Shown here: one piece after another, positions 59,001 to 64,000 of the stretch
Numbering within the stretch: position 1 is the first letter of the stretch
Layout of the letters: each line of letters opens with the position of its first letter
From: Planococcus citri
Taxonomy: Eukaryota; Arthropoda; Insecta; Hemiptera; Pseudococcidae
Reading direction: 5' to 3'
Assembly: GCF_950023065.1 (NCBI RefSeq)
Contig: NC_088681.1
Span: forward strand, 50,688,836-50,752,835
DNA length: 64,000 bases
The notes under the pieces: model-generated
What the model saw: the letters and a program-made list of their open reading frames with translations, nothing else
Database searches by the model: none
Told to the model about the DNA's origin: nothing
Translations under genes and position numbers: made by a program

Positions 59001-61533
59001 TCAACTCTTCAAAATTTAAAAAAAAAATAATCCGATAAAAATGCTTTACTTAATTCGCTCTTGAAAACTCTCTCTTTTTTGAAAAAGCTTTTACTCAGAC
59101 TCTTCTCAAGTAGGCAATGTTGATCCATCATTAAAAAAATCAAAAACATTGCATAAAAAAATCATTCAAAAATGAGGGGATCAAAGGAAATTTCCTCTTA
59201 GAAAAGGAATGTTTCAAGTATAATTTTGACACAAAATCCCTATATTAAAAAAAATGTTCTGTCAGGTACCTACCTACCTACCTACCTACCTACCTACCTA
59301 CCTACCTACCTATTTGATTTTGAAAATTTCTTTCCGAATTTTTAGGGCTTTGGAGAACCACCTCGGATTTTTTTAAAAAATAAAATCATTTAAAAGATTA
59401 TTAAAGCATAATTTTTTTTTTTTAATAATCATCTTTCATTCAACTTACGATCTCATTGTTTTGTTTTTCAAAATGAGGGATTTTGTACCTACTCAGTACT
59501 CACTGGGGAGAACGTGAAAAACTTTTTCTTACAATTCAAATACAAATTCTACAGAAAAAATGATAATTTTCAATTTAAAGAAATGTCATAACATTTGTGA
59601 CTTTATCTCCATTTTGGGAGGCTTTTGGTAGGTACTACTTAGGTACCTTTTTTTGGCGAAGTATTAGGGGAGAGGCACAATTATATTTTCTCAAAAAATC
59701 CAACAGTTCTCCAAAGAGTAAAAATGGGTCGAAAAACTTCAAAAAAATGCGTTCAGTGGTTCCCAAAATTCGTGAATAATTTACTTGAATGGGCACAGTA
59801 AATTTTTGAGAAATTTAAATTTTTGGGCTTTGTTTTTGTTAAGAAAATTGTAAAAAATAACAAGTTTTTTTCCTTGTGGGAGAAGGAATGAAAGTCTGTA
59901 AACGTTTGTACGTTCATTTCAACCTAACGTAAGTAAGTAATTATTAATTAACCACTATAACACTTCTGAGAACTTTTTCAAGATTCCTAATACGTACTTT
60001 ACTTTTTTGATCAATTTTTGGGATAATTTTGTTTTTTTTTATAAACATTTTACGGAATTTTTGAATTTTTTTGACAGTCATTTCATTATAAATAATAATG
60101 AATTTTCGATTGATTTTGTTTTGGTTGTTTTTTTTACCATTTTTGAGACATTTTTATCCAGGATATAGTTGAAAAAAGATTTCCACATCTTGTAAGATTT
60201 TTAAGTACTTTTTGTTCGGAAATAAAAAATATGGGGGGTTGCTTGTTTCAAGGAGAAAGAGTTGAGCAGAGGGTCACATTTTATTTTTTTTCATTGTGGC
60301 TAATTTCTCATTTTTTTTCTAGTTTTAAGTGATTAGGTAGGTACCTTACATATGTTCTTATGCCAATACCTATCCTATAAAAAAAATAAAATCTTACCTT
60401 TTGCCCATTCTAAGTGGTTGTAAACTCTGGATAATACCCTTATGCATCTTCAAATCATAAGGCGATAGGTACACCTTGGAAACATTTTTCTGATCACGTT
60501 GTCTGTGCAGCTGTTCGTCTTCAAAATTGACCCTTTTCTGACGCTGTTCTCGATGCTCGTAGTAATCAAAATGCACGGGTATCTTGTACCTATATTCCTC
60601 ATTACTCTTGGTATAGGACTCGGTTCGAGTAGTAGTCATCGATGTGCTCTCTAAAGATACCGAAGAATCGATCGAATTACTCCTGGCTTTCCATCGATCT
60701 CGACGACTCCTGCTGAACTGAGCCACCTCTTTATCACAATTCACATCCATAAAATCATCCGTTTGCTGTTGCTGTTTCTGTTTCCTTCGAGGTTCGCAAT
60801 ACTGAAATTGCACCGGTGGAACCCTGGACCTTTGTTCTTGACTAGTTTCCTTATAGGTAGTACGAGTGGTATTCTCGAACGACTCCGAAGACTCGATCGA
60901 ATCACTTCTACGAGTAGCTTTCCATCTATCTCTACGACTTCTGCAGTACTGAGCCACCTCTTTATCGCATTCGGTGTCCGTGATACCGCTGCTGCCACTT
61001 TCCATTTGCCTCCAGAATACTCTGGATGAACTTCGCATATTCTTGTTTTCGTTTCTGATCGCATTGTTCTGAGTATTCCTCCAAAAAGGAGGCGATTCTG
61101 ACCGGTTTCGAATCGAGTTTACTCTTTGGTTTTGGTTCGTATCCACGTCAGGAACGGTGTAGTGAAGTTGATAGGTAGGTGGGCCACAAGATGAGTATTT
61201 CGATGGAACCGAACTACTTCGTTTGTAGTTCTTCCTTTTCTCAGAATTCACCTTACGTCGGGCGATTCTCTCGGCAGATGCGTTCGATAAAATGGTAGTG
61301 TGTTTTTCGGATCCGGCTGCGGTTTGTTTTCGATATAGAGAGTTTCTCGAGTCGGTTTGATTGAGGGTGTCATCTTTGGAACGTTTGAAGATAACCAAGT
61401 CTAAACTTTTGCTAGGTTTTCTGATGAAATGTAATGCTTCGGTTCCAGTAAATAGAGAAGCATCTATGCCTTCGATTTGCACGATTTCATCTCCGTTTGA
61501 TAAATACTGCGAACTGAATGAGTTGCTTGATAC
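11629..61533 (-). CDS. PDZ-containing, Zasp/PDLIM-like gene (partial, both ends outside or unresolved)
   Basis: The proposed product is a cytoskeletal scaffold of the Zasp/PDLIM kind, which in that family binds alpha-actinin at muscle Z-discs and integrin sites. Coding exons in transcript order are 60398-61533, 17672-17727, 17416-17543, 16363-17328, 16101-16273, 15906-16015, 12782-12901 and 11629-11736. Join phases are 2, 1, 0, 0, 2, 1 and 1, and every join keeps one open frame. The first exon carries the second half of a PDZ domain; later exons are Pro/Gln-rich. The pieces FTYTPGGIDLSEIKSPRM, GTRVIPIQIEG, SRSFKVIQRITG and DPRYRGSAIPSKAFRKLQ recall Zasp segments and the pre-LIM SF-x-LQ motif of PDLIM proteins. 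No LIM domain (paired CxxC) is visible to the left. The first PDZ half was not found. The join across the 42.7 kb intron is inferred from phase only. The family name is moderately supported from memory, not from a search. Confidence 0.55.
12782..12901 (-). CDS. 120-bp exon of the PDZ gene
   Basis: Acceptor tttacag before 12901, donor gtacac after 12782 (a weak donor). Phase 1 on both sides, so it can be skipped without a frame change. It encodes an acidic segment, then VPLSQLRRLHLCDDD and FMNKVKSQ. Confidence 0.68.
12902..15174. other. Intron, no feature recognised
   Basis: AT-rich intronic DNA of the PDZ gene with homopolymer runs. Short open frames (for example 13328-13552) have no support. 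Confidence 0.5.
15175..15602. repeat. Tandem direct duplication, ~254-bp offset
   Basis: Bases 15175-15351 and 15429-15602 are near-identical direct copies starting AAACTGGAGGGTCCAAAAAT. They differ at scattered positions. The shared words belong to the GGAGGCTCCA repeat family. Confidence 0.8.
15906..16015 (-). CDS. Exon with SRSFKVIQRITG segment
   Basis: Acceptor tgtag before 16015, donor gtaagt after 15906. It enters in phase 2 and leaves in phase 1. A nearer AG (cgag) would put a stop in frame at once, so the upstream acceptor was chosen. The product includes KPIQSRSFKVIQRITGSED, similar to the SF-x-LQ segment that precedes the LIM domains in PDLIM proteins. Confidence 0.7.
16101..16273 (-). 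CDS. Exon with GTRVIPIQIEG segment
   Basis: The acceptor ends tttag before 16273 and the donor is gtatgg after 16101. It enters in phase 0 and leaves in phase 2. It encodes TEKEFSDSDKPVSG, then TRVIPIQIEG, then an Asn/Gln-rich linker containing QRWGTPVNN. I recall the TRVIPI segment as resembling Zasp proteins, but have not checked this. Confidence 0.7.
16363..17328 (-). CDS. Large Pro/Gln-rich exon with four RTIV-type motifs
   Basis: The acceptor is aaattgcag before 17328 and the donor gtgaga after 16363. It is 322 codons, phase 0 on both sides. It opens with ISDRCEPPAKIQ and then the conserved-looking segment FTYTPGGIDLSEIKSPRM followed by QRRI. A long Pro-rich part follows. Then come four copies of a short motif, RTIVVTNS, RTIVINNS, RTIIVNSP and RTIVITNS, separated by SPSSP-like and poly-Gln spacers. 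The last 80 residues are charged and include TPWLQK and VIYERKPRVQQVQ. The CAG/CAA tracts may vary in length between individuals. Several antisense open frames here are only shadows of this exon. Confidence 0.82.
17416..17543 (-). CDS. Proline-rich exon of the PDZ gene
   Basis: The acceptor is ttcgcag and the donor gtaaga. It enters in phase 1 and leaves in phase 0. The product is an Ala/Pro run including APAPPPPPPP, then TIPTIRLKSE. Proline runs of this sort are typical SH3, WW or EVH1 ligands in cytoskeletal scaffolds (family knowledge). Confidence 0.7.
17672..17727 (-). CDS. 56-bp exon of the PDZ gene
   Basis: The acceptor is gttacag and the donor gtaagt. The exon enters in phase 2 and leaves in phase 1. 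It encodes RQMSQTTENSPTAQASCE, a polar linker. Both candidate upstream exons (60398-61533 and 27467-27633) end in the matching phase. Confidence 0.65.
17728..18833. other. Intron, partly unique sequence
   Basis: Start of the 42.7 kb intron. About 17850-18480 is less AT-rich with several CG dinucleotides and lacks obvious repeats, so it could hold regulatory DNA. No exon was recognised. Confidence 0.4.
18834..19474. mobile_element. 641-bp TIR element (CTGTCACGAGAAAACC family), complete
   Basis: The ends CTGTCACGAGAAAACC and GGTTTTCTCGTGACAG are inverted. No transposase frame is present, so it is non-autonomous. A second, truncated copy lies at 62906-63345. The shared core includes GTGCCAACATAACC and AATGTGGGCCGATTG. 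Confidence 0.78.
19820..20876. repeat. ~165-bp subrepeat array with hAT-like right end
   Basis: At least four diverged units recur at about 20001, 20178, 20345 and 20510. Each contains a word like GAATGAACTGAGGGCAAAAG followed by TTCAAAA and a FTGATTTTTT-like T-rich stretch. The stretch ends with a C-run and CGGTTTCGTCACTG, which looks like a hAT-type terminus. The left end was not located. Confidence 0.6.
20877..23640. other. Intron, mostly unique sequence
   Basis: About 21480-22740 is comparatively CG-containing and non-repetitive, unlike the surrounding repeats. No open frame with splice support was found. Nothing else recognised. Confidence 0.4.
23641..24252. repeat. Second ~165-bp subrepeat element with hAT-like end
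   Basis: Two units (about 23652 and 23823) carry the GAGGGCAAAAGC-type word. The segment ends in a C-rich stretch and GGCTACGTCCCTG, resembling the right end of the element at 36996-38005. Confidence 0.55.
24253..27466. other. Intron between subrepeat element and alternative exon
   Basis: About 24780-25200 belongs to the GGAGGCTCCA-type repeat family. About 25780-26640 is unique and CG-richer, with a TATAAAA at 25830. The open frame at 26917-27225 has no recognisable product. Confidence 0.4.
27467..27633 (-). CDS. Probable alternative first coding exon of the PDZ gene
   Basis: On the minus strand an ATG at 27633 opens 55 codons ending at a gtaagt donor after 27467, in phase 2. The reading starts MAPYKNAYINAEDD, continues through RDIFERYNDDPNS, and ends near ISEDNCS. 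It is charged and non-repetitive, with codon use unlike the surrounding AT-rich DNA. Phase 2 is exactly what the exon at 17727 needs, the same as the far PDZ exon. This suggests a second promoter producing a short isoform that lacks the PDZ domain. It could instead be an internal exon or an unrelated gene. Confidence 0.55.
27634..33105. other. Intron, candidate promoter region then repeats
   Basis: The bases just above 27634 would be the 5' flank of the alternative first exon on the minus strand. About 28860-29460 is an AAAAT-rich stretch with many similar GAAAATTG words. About 30820-31660 and 32040-32400 are unique and CG-richer. A fragment starting CAGGCGCGGACTGGG at 32921 resembles a hAT-type terminus. 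Confidence 0.4.
33112..34273. mobile_element. Foldback element A of the GGTCATTCC family
   Basis: Inverted ends GGTCATTCCACGTCAATTCG and its near-complement enclose two long imperfect arms meeting near 33690. CAGGAA lies directly on both sides (33106-33111 and 34274-34279), a likely 6-bp target duplication. No transposase is encoded. A (TA)11 run sits at 33374-33395. Confidence 0.82.
34500..35105. repeat. ~165-bp subrepeat element
   Basis: Four words of the GAGGGCAAAAGC type occur at about 34538, 34685, 34785 and 34954, with the same T-rich spacers as at 19820-20876. It is followed by GGGGCCCTTGGAG and a CCCCCC stretch near 35090. It looks like a degenerate member of the same non-autonomous family. 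Confidence 0.55.
35106..36987. other. Intron, partly unique sequence
   Basis: About 35330-36250 is unique and CG-richer. A 70-codon open frame at 35400-35612 starts with ATG, but its product is not recognised and no splice context supports it. Confidence 0.4.
36996..38005. mobile_element. Non-autonomous hAT-like element with 8-bp target duplication
   Basis: Inverted ends CAGGGACGAAACTA (36996-37009) and TAGTTTCGTCCCTG (37992-38005) are perfect. GACTCTTT lies immediately outside both ends (36988-36995 and 38006-38013), an exact 8-bp duplication. Ends starting CAGGG plus an 8-bp duplication are the hallmark of the hAT superfamily. No transposase is encoded. Poly-G/poly-C runs sit near each end. 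Inside are units with the complement of GAGGGCAAAGC, linking it to the arrays at 19820, 23641 and 34500. Confidence 0.88.
38764..40318. mobile_element. 1.55 kb TIR element inserted in the GATC field
   Basis: Ends beginning AATTGAAGGGTGGTTTTCC at 38764 are inverted at 40318. The subterminal word CCAAAACGCATTAAGTCC recurs in direct orientation near 38780, 38941 and 40098, and inverted near the right end. Inside, 39317-39690 holds three degenerate ~140-bp direct units with GAGCACGAATATGACG. No transposase was recognised. Confidence 0.82.
41371..41770. repeat. 25-bp tandem satellite, 16 units
   Basis: The unit starts GATCAGACTCAATCTGATC and is 25 bases long. Units beginning 41371, 41396 and on to 41521 (seven) have A after the second GATC. 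The eight beginning 41546 to 41721 have T there. A sixteenth, variant unit ends near 41770. Within each block the units are identical by eye. Confidence 0.95.
42006..46438. other. Intron upstream of the micro-exon gene
   Basis: About 42340-43760 is unique and CG-richer, including a (CGT) run at 42772-42791, and may contain regulatory DNA. The rest is AT-rich. Frames such as 43186-43434 and 44248-44604 have no recognisable product. Confidence 0.4.
46439..46446 (+). promoter_or_regulatory. TATA box of the micro-exon gene
   Basis: TATATATA ends 110 bases upstream of ATG 46557. A start of transcription about 30 bases downstream would leave a 5' leader of roughly 85 bases. The sequence between has no other ATG in a better context. 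Confidence 0.55.
46557..48094 (+). CDS. Secreted micro-exon protein (bicycle-like architecture)
   Basis: Eight coding exons can be read: 46557-46593, 46907-46939, 47044-47139, 47230-47256, 47362-47451, 47579-47614, 47738-47758 and 48021-48094. Internal exons are 33, 96, 27, 90, 36 and 21 bases. All seven introns are phase 1, with donors gtaagt/gtgagg/gtatgt and AG acceptors. The product is 137 residues. It starts with a signal peptide (MKLICFSFLIII and a hydrophobic continuation to about PARGA). A basic helix-like part follows (DLKTIMKVIRKYLPKD), then polar, Asn/Gly-rich segments and a hydrophobic tail (YFIIIIMYYS). There are no Cys pairs and no known domain. The only cysteines are one in the signal peptide and one near residue 116. 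Function is unknown. The gene lies inside the giant intron of the minus-strand PDZ gene. The last exon is the least certain; an AATAAA at 48133 supports it. Confidence 0.72.
48133..48138 (+). promoter_or_regulatory. Polyadenylation signal of the micro-exon gene
   Basis: AATAAA 39 bases after the proposed stop codon at 48092-48094, which supports the choice of last exon. Confidence 0.6.
48886..50484. mobile_element. Foldback element B of the GGTCATTCC family
   Basis: The outer ends are GGGTCATTCCATGTCAATTT and its near-complement. Long arms converge near 49690. The interior differs from elements at 33112 and 52805 and includes ACGAATATGACGTCAGAT-like words in both arms. No coding capacity; frames within it mirror each other. 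Confidence 0.85.
50485..52050. other. Intron, no gene seen
   Basis: It contains a hAT-like right terminus (CTGGCTTCGCCACTG, ending 50650) and a GGAGGCTCCA-family fragment at about 50880-51070. It ends in a unique stretch at about 51360-51960. No exon recognised. Confidence 0.4.
52051..52763. mobile_element. 713-bp TIR element carrying a tRNA-like module
   Basis: Perfect inverted ends of about 37 bases begin GTGAGGGCGAATGGGAAAAG at 52051 and end with the complement at 52763. AAAT borders both sides, a possible target duplication. No transposase. A tRNA-like segment lies inside at 52413-52482. Confidence 0.82.
52413..52482 (+). repeat. tRNA-derived segment (SINE-like or tRNA relic)
   Basis: GGTTCGAGTCC at 52457-52467 is a perfect Pol III B box. 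It sits in an intact T arm (GCGGG, seven-base loop, CCCGC). A weaker A box (TGGCTACGTG) lies upstream. A CGGC/GCCG stem encloses a loop resembling a decayed Glu anticodon loop. The acceptor stem does not pair, so this is not a functional tRNA. Confidence 0.65.
54031..54612. mobile_element. Nested TIR element with TA target site and tRNA-like module
   Basis: Ends TACCCACTTGACAATA and TATTGTCAAGTGGGTA are inverted. The interior has many GCCGGC-type words on both sides of a central tRNA-like segment. It sits in the right arm of the foldback element C. The left arm of that element gives the uninterrupted sequence, which fits insertion at a TA (or TG) dinucleotide. Confidence 0.82.
54181..54262 (-). 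repeat. tRNA-derived segment inside nested element
   Basis: On the minus strand TAGCTGAATGG (54239-54249) matches the Pol III A box and GGTTCGATCCC (54196-54206) the B box, with normal spacing. The T arm pairs (GTGGG with CCCGC). The acceptor and anticodon stems do not form well, so a functional tRNA is unlikely. Confidence 0.7.
54786..57094. other. Intron, includes a unique CG-richer block
   Basis: About 55100-56650 is unlike the repeats: CG-richer and non-repetitive, with overlapping short open frames on both strands (55192-55404, 55354-55674) that I do not recognise. It may be regulatory DNA. No exon was assigned. Confidence 0.4.
57095..57650. repeat. Palindromic repeat of about 555 bp
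   Basis: About 57095-57329 and 57421-57650 are imperfect reverse complements around a 90-base centre. Shared markers are TCCCACGG, TCGTGGGAAAATTC and GCGCTCG/CGAGCGC-type words. The 160-codon frame on the minus strand here is a by-product of one arm and is not taken as a gene. Confidence 0.75.
57651..60397. other. Intron adjacent to the PDZ exon
   Basis: AT-rich sequence with many homopolymers and a (TACC) microsatellite. No gene, RNA or clear transposon end was recognised. Confidence 0.5.
59267..59312. repeat. (TACC)n microsatellite
   Basis: About 11.5 perfect copies of TACC in 46 bases, a perfect expansion of the TACCTACC words scattered through the whole window. Confidence 0.95.
60398..61533 (-). 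CDS. Exon with C-terminal half of PDZ domain and internal duplication
   Basis: The acceptor is ctgtttcag before 61533 and the donor is gtaaga after 60398. The exon starts in phase 0 and leaves in phase 2. Residues about 10-50 read as the end of a PDZ domain: NGDEIVQIEG (beta strand with the GDEI motif), TGTEALHFIRK (helix B) and LDLVIFKR (last strand). The remaining 330 residues are basic, Ser/Arg-rich and probably disordered. A block beginning CDKEVAQ with RSRRDRWKA occurs twice, about 77 residues apart, each followed by a Ser/Thr-rich stretch and a VPP/IPV aromatic segment. The exon ends near LKMHKGIIQSLQPLRMGK. The first PDZ half must lie in an upstream exon that I could not locate. Confidence 0.78.
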
Positions 61534-61967
61534 CTGAAACAGTTCATAATTTTCTTTTTAAATGATATAATGGGAAATCTATCATTTTGGGATACGATGA
61601 ATGATCAGATTTTTAATCCAATGAGCTCGGCTGAGGTAAGTTCACAAATTGTCTGATGGGGATGTTTTCATGGAGTGTTCCCATGGAATGGTCAAATATC
61701 AGTATTCAGTTTTCGAGTCTCATTAAAAAAATAAATAAAATCCTTCCAGAACATGTAAGTATAGGGATTTTGCAACTTTATATGATACTGATAGTGGGAA
61801 GTATCTTTACATCGAATCGATTATTTTTCAAACATTTTGAATCGGTTTGCGATTTACGTAGAACAGTAAAAAACTTGAGTCAACATTTTGTAATACCTGT
61901 ACCTTTACCCAAGTACGTGTAACTATTTGAATATACACTAAGATCAACATAATAGTTTTAAATCAAA

Positions 61968-62657
61968 ATGATTTTGTTTGTCAAGACTGTTTCACGATGT
62001 GCCTACATATTGCTTGTGGTTGCTTGCATTTTATCATTATGTTCTGAAAAGTACACCTACCTAGTTCAAGTTGAAGATTCATTCAAAATGTTGAATAAGA
62101 CATCGGAAATTTTGTTTTTAACACTGTGTGAGTATAAATTGATGTAATGTATGTAGGTACCTACGTACGTAAAGTTACGTCTTCGCCTACCTTTATGGTA
62201 GGTACTAATGGTACCTCTACCTATCGTTAATATACACACTGGAATTTTTTTAAAATAGGTTTATATTCCATAATGTTTGTTGAAGGACCAGGGAGCGGTG
62301 AGTAATTCCACAATCAAACATCCCTTACTAATTTTACGCATACCTACCTGAATCCCATATTAGTTGGACCTAATCGATTATTCTAATGCTGAATGATTTA
62401 ATTTGCTTACTTAAACAATATAAATTCTGTGCGGTTTTTTTTTTCATTTATTATTTGCTGATGCAGAAAGTGAAATGGAAGAAGATGATGATGCTGCTAG
62501 TGAATATAGTAAGCATTTGGGTTTATTATTTATCCAATAAATTAAGTTCATTACGTATTTAATTTAAAAGCTGAAATTATTTACCTGTTGAAAAATAAAA
62601 CTATCCTATAAATGAGTTTTCTACCATTTTCAGCGGTCAACAGTGATTCAGAGGAGG
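61968..62657 (+). CDS. Second micro-exon secreted protein gene, 5' part
   Basis: Exons ending 62127, then 62259-62297 (39 bases), 62467-62508 (42) and 62634-62657 (24), all joined by phase-1 introns with GT donors (gtgagt, gtgagt, gtaagc, gtaaga) and AG acceptors. Two in-frame starts are possible. ATG 62088 gives MLNKTSEILFLTLC followed by LYSIMFVEGPGS, a signal peptide split across exons 1 and 2 exactly as in the gene at 46557. ATG 61968 gives a longer product with its own signal-like start (MILFVKTVSRCAYILLVVAC). Exons 3 and 4 are very acidic (ESEMEEDDDAASEY, TVNSDSEE). Further exons were not resolved; a repeat starts at 62906. An AATAAA at 63529 could be the 3' end. Exon 2 begins with LYSI, like LYFI in the first gene, suggesting paralogy. 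Function is unknown. Confidence 0.55.
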
Positions 62658-62905
62658 GTAAGAAAATGTTAGCCTACGTAAAATTAGCATAGGCCTACTT
62701 TTATAAGGGAACCTATTGAACTTGTTCTATAGGTACAGCCCCTAAATCAAAATCCAGGTTCTATGTAGTTCATTTTTGGATCAAGTTTGAAAATCAAAAA
62801 AAATTCAAAAAGTTGTTTTAAGGACGATTTTGAAACTTTTTCATAAAAAATAATTTTTTTTTATACAAAGTTGAATCAATGTGAATGAAATTTTTAATTT
62901 GTAAT

Positions 62906-63345
62906 CTGTCACAAGAAAACCAATCTAGTGTCCAAAACGTAAATTTTACAGGAAGGGCATTTGAAGTTTTGAGTCTATGTATCAGGCGATCTAAAATTTG
63001 TAGGTCCATGAAACTAGCATCACTTTCGGCCCCCATGAGTGCCAACATAACCCGCTAATTTTTTTTCAGAATCATCAGATTCAAGGTTGCCAAGCCCAAT
63101 AATCAAAATTTCCCAAAATCAATTTTATCGATTTTTTTGAATTTTTTGCCAAAAATGTTGCAAAAACTACCCGAGTATGAATTATTAATGAAGAATAAGT
63201 TTATTATTAAATTTATCACGTTTCTTAACAAATTTGTTCAAAATGAAAAGAGTTGATTTTTCCAACTCAAGCCTTACTCAAATTTCAAAATATGGCACAA
63301 AAAATCCTCCAAATGTGGGCCGATTGTTGCAAAAATTTGCATTTC
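62906..63345. repeat. Truncated copy of the 18834-19474 element
   Basis: Matches 18834 onwards: CTGTCACAAGAAAACC, then GTGCCAACATAACCCG, then AATGTGGGCCGATTG. The similarity ends near 63345, so the right part and terminal repeat are missing. It lies downstream of the last visible micro-exon of the gene at 61968. Confidence 0.75.
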
Positions 63346-63773
63346 GACTTGATAGAGTGAGATCAGGCATGATTGATATAGATGGTTATTGTCATAATTC
63401 CTACCTACGTGATTGAGTCAAGAAATATTCCCTAAGGTAGTGAATTTACGCCTCGCCAGGTTAGCTCAAAATATCGGAGAGGTTTCAGTCATGCAGCTCA
63501 TTCTTCACAGAAATAATCTCTAATTACCAATAAAACTCATATTAATTACACTAAAGTGATAATATGTTTATTGTTAATCAGAAATAATGAAATCAAATAC
63601 ATATTAAAATGGGTATAAAGATCAAAGAGTATAGAATAACTATAGAGTTATTTTATAATAGGTACATGCACAAGCTTATACCATACGACACGCGTTAGTT
63701 AATTACAGAGGATGGGTAATTAAGTACCCTAGAAATTGCATGCAATTTCGGAAATAGTGGTGAAGTTACTCAC

Positions 63774-64000
63774 CAAGGCTCACATAATGTCCGCTTCTAC
63801 TGTCTCTTTCAGGGTGGCTCACTAATACTAGGCCGGTCGACAGCAATGTATTACACGAGGTACCTATTCTTCTAGGATAATCATCGATGGCCAGCATAAT
63901 CGGATGATTTCCGGTGTGAACGCGATTAATTATGTATACGATAATGTAAATCACGAAAACGAGAAACATATTAACCACTAAAAGTGGGCGAAGATTGAAT
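63774..64000 (-). CDS. Possible exon, product unknown (partial)
   Basis: On the minus strand an open frame enters from the window edge and reaches a gtgagt donor after 63774. It has a hydrophobic stretch after MFLVFVIYIIVYIIN, then HPIMLAIDDYPRR and VSHPERDSRSGHYVSLG. The sequence is unique and CG-containing, unlike its surroundings. A GTGAGT donor would leave in phase 1, which does not match the phase-0 start of the PDZ exon; a GTGAGC donor 10 bases earlier in transcript order would. It may belong to the PDZ gene or to another gene. Confidence 0.3.

Noticed and set aside
63062..63080. Possible extra micro-exon (ESSDS) for the second secreted gene
   Set aside because: It falls inside the truncated transposon copy, and the other copy has a matching sequence without the splice sites.

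Overview
The window is eukaryotic, almost certainly insect, DNA. It is AT-rich, and its genes have GT-AG introns, AATAAA polyadenylation signals and no bacterial layout. Two insect-type odorant receptor loci and a PDZ protein resembling the Zasp/PDLIM muscle Z-disc family fit an insect. Frequent words such as TAGGTACCTAC and TACTCGTA, together with phase-1 micro-exon secreted-protein genes, make me suspect a sap-feeding hemipteran such as a mealybug or other scale insect. That placement is inference.

Layout. (1) Bases 1-11600 hold two tandem odorant receptor paralogues on the + strand (2347-3801 and 7511-8975). The first is intact (3 exons, 420 codons). The second carries a frameshift. A 1.5 kb foldback repeat and half of another foldback element lie between them. 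(2) From about 11.6 kb to at least 61.5 kb a large minus-strand gene runs leftward. Its right-hand exon (60398-61533) encodes the second half of a PDZ domain. After an intron of about 42.7 kb, seven small to medium exons between 17727 and 11629 encode proline/glutamine-rich and Zasp/PDLIM-like segments. All exon joins are phase-compatible. An unlisted short exon at 27467-27633 has its own ATG, ends in the same phase as the PDZ exon, and looks like an alternative first exon. No LIM domain is visible in the window. (3) The giant intron is filled with non-autonomous transposons, foldback elements, a 25-bp satellite, a GATCTGAT-rich repeat field and stretches of apparently unique DNA. (4) A second gene type sits on the + strand. 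At 46557-48094, inside the giant intron, eight coding exons (seven of them 21-96 bp) separated only by phase-1 introns encode a 137-residue protein with a signal peptide. A related, incompletely resolved locus lies at 61968-62657, just upstream of the visible PDZ exon.

The micro-exon pair is the most interesting content. Its architecture (signal peptide, tiny exons, all introns phase 1, no recognisable domain) matches that described for the bicycle-type secreted effector genes of aphids and relatives, although sequence homology cannot be tested here. The repeats are also informative. A non-autonomous hAT-like element has a perfect 8-bp target duplication. A TA-flanked element is nested inside a foldback element whose other arm preserves the empty site. 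Two different inverted-repeat elements each carry a tRNA-like Pol III promoter module.
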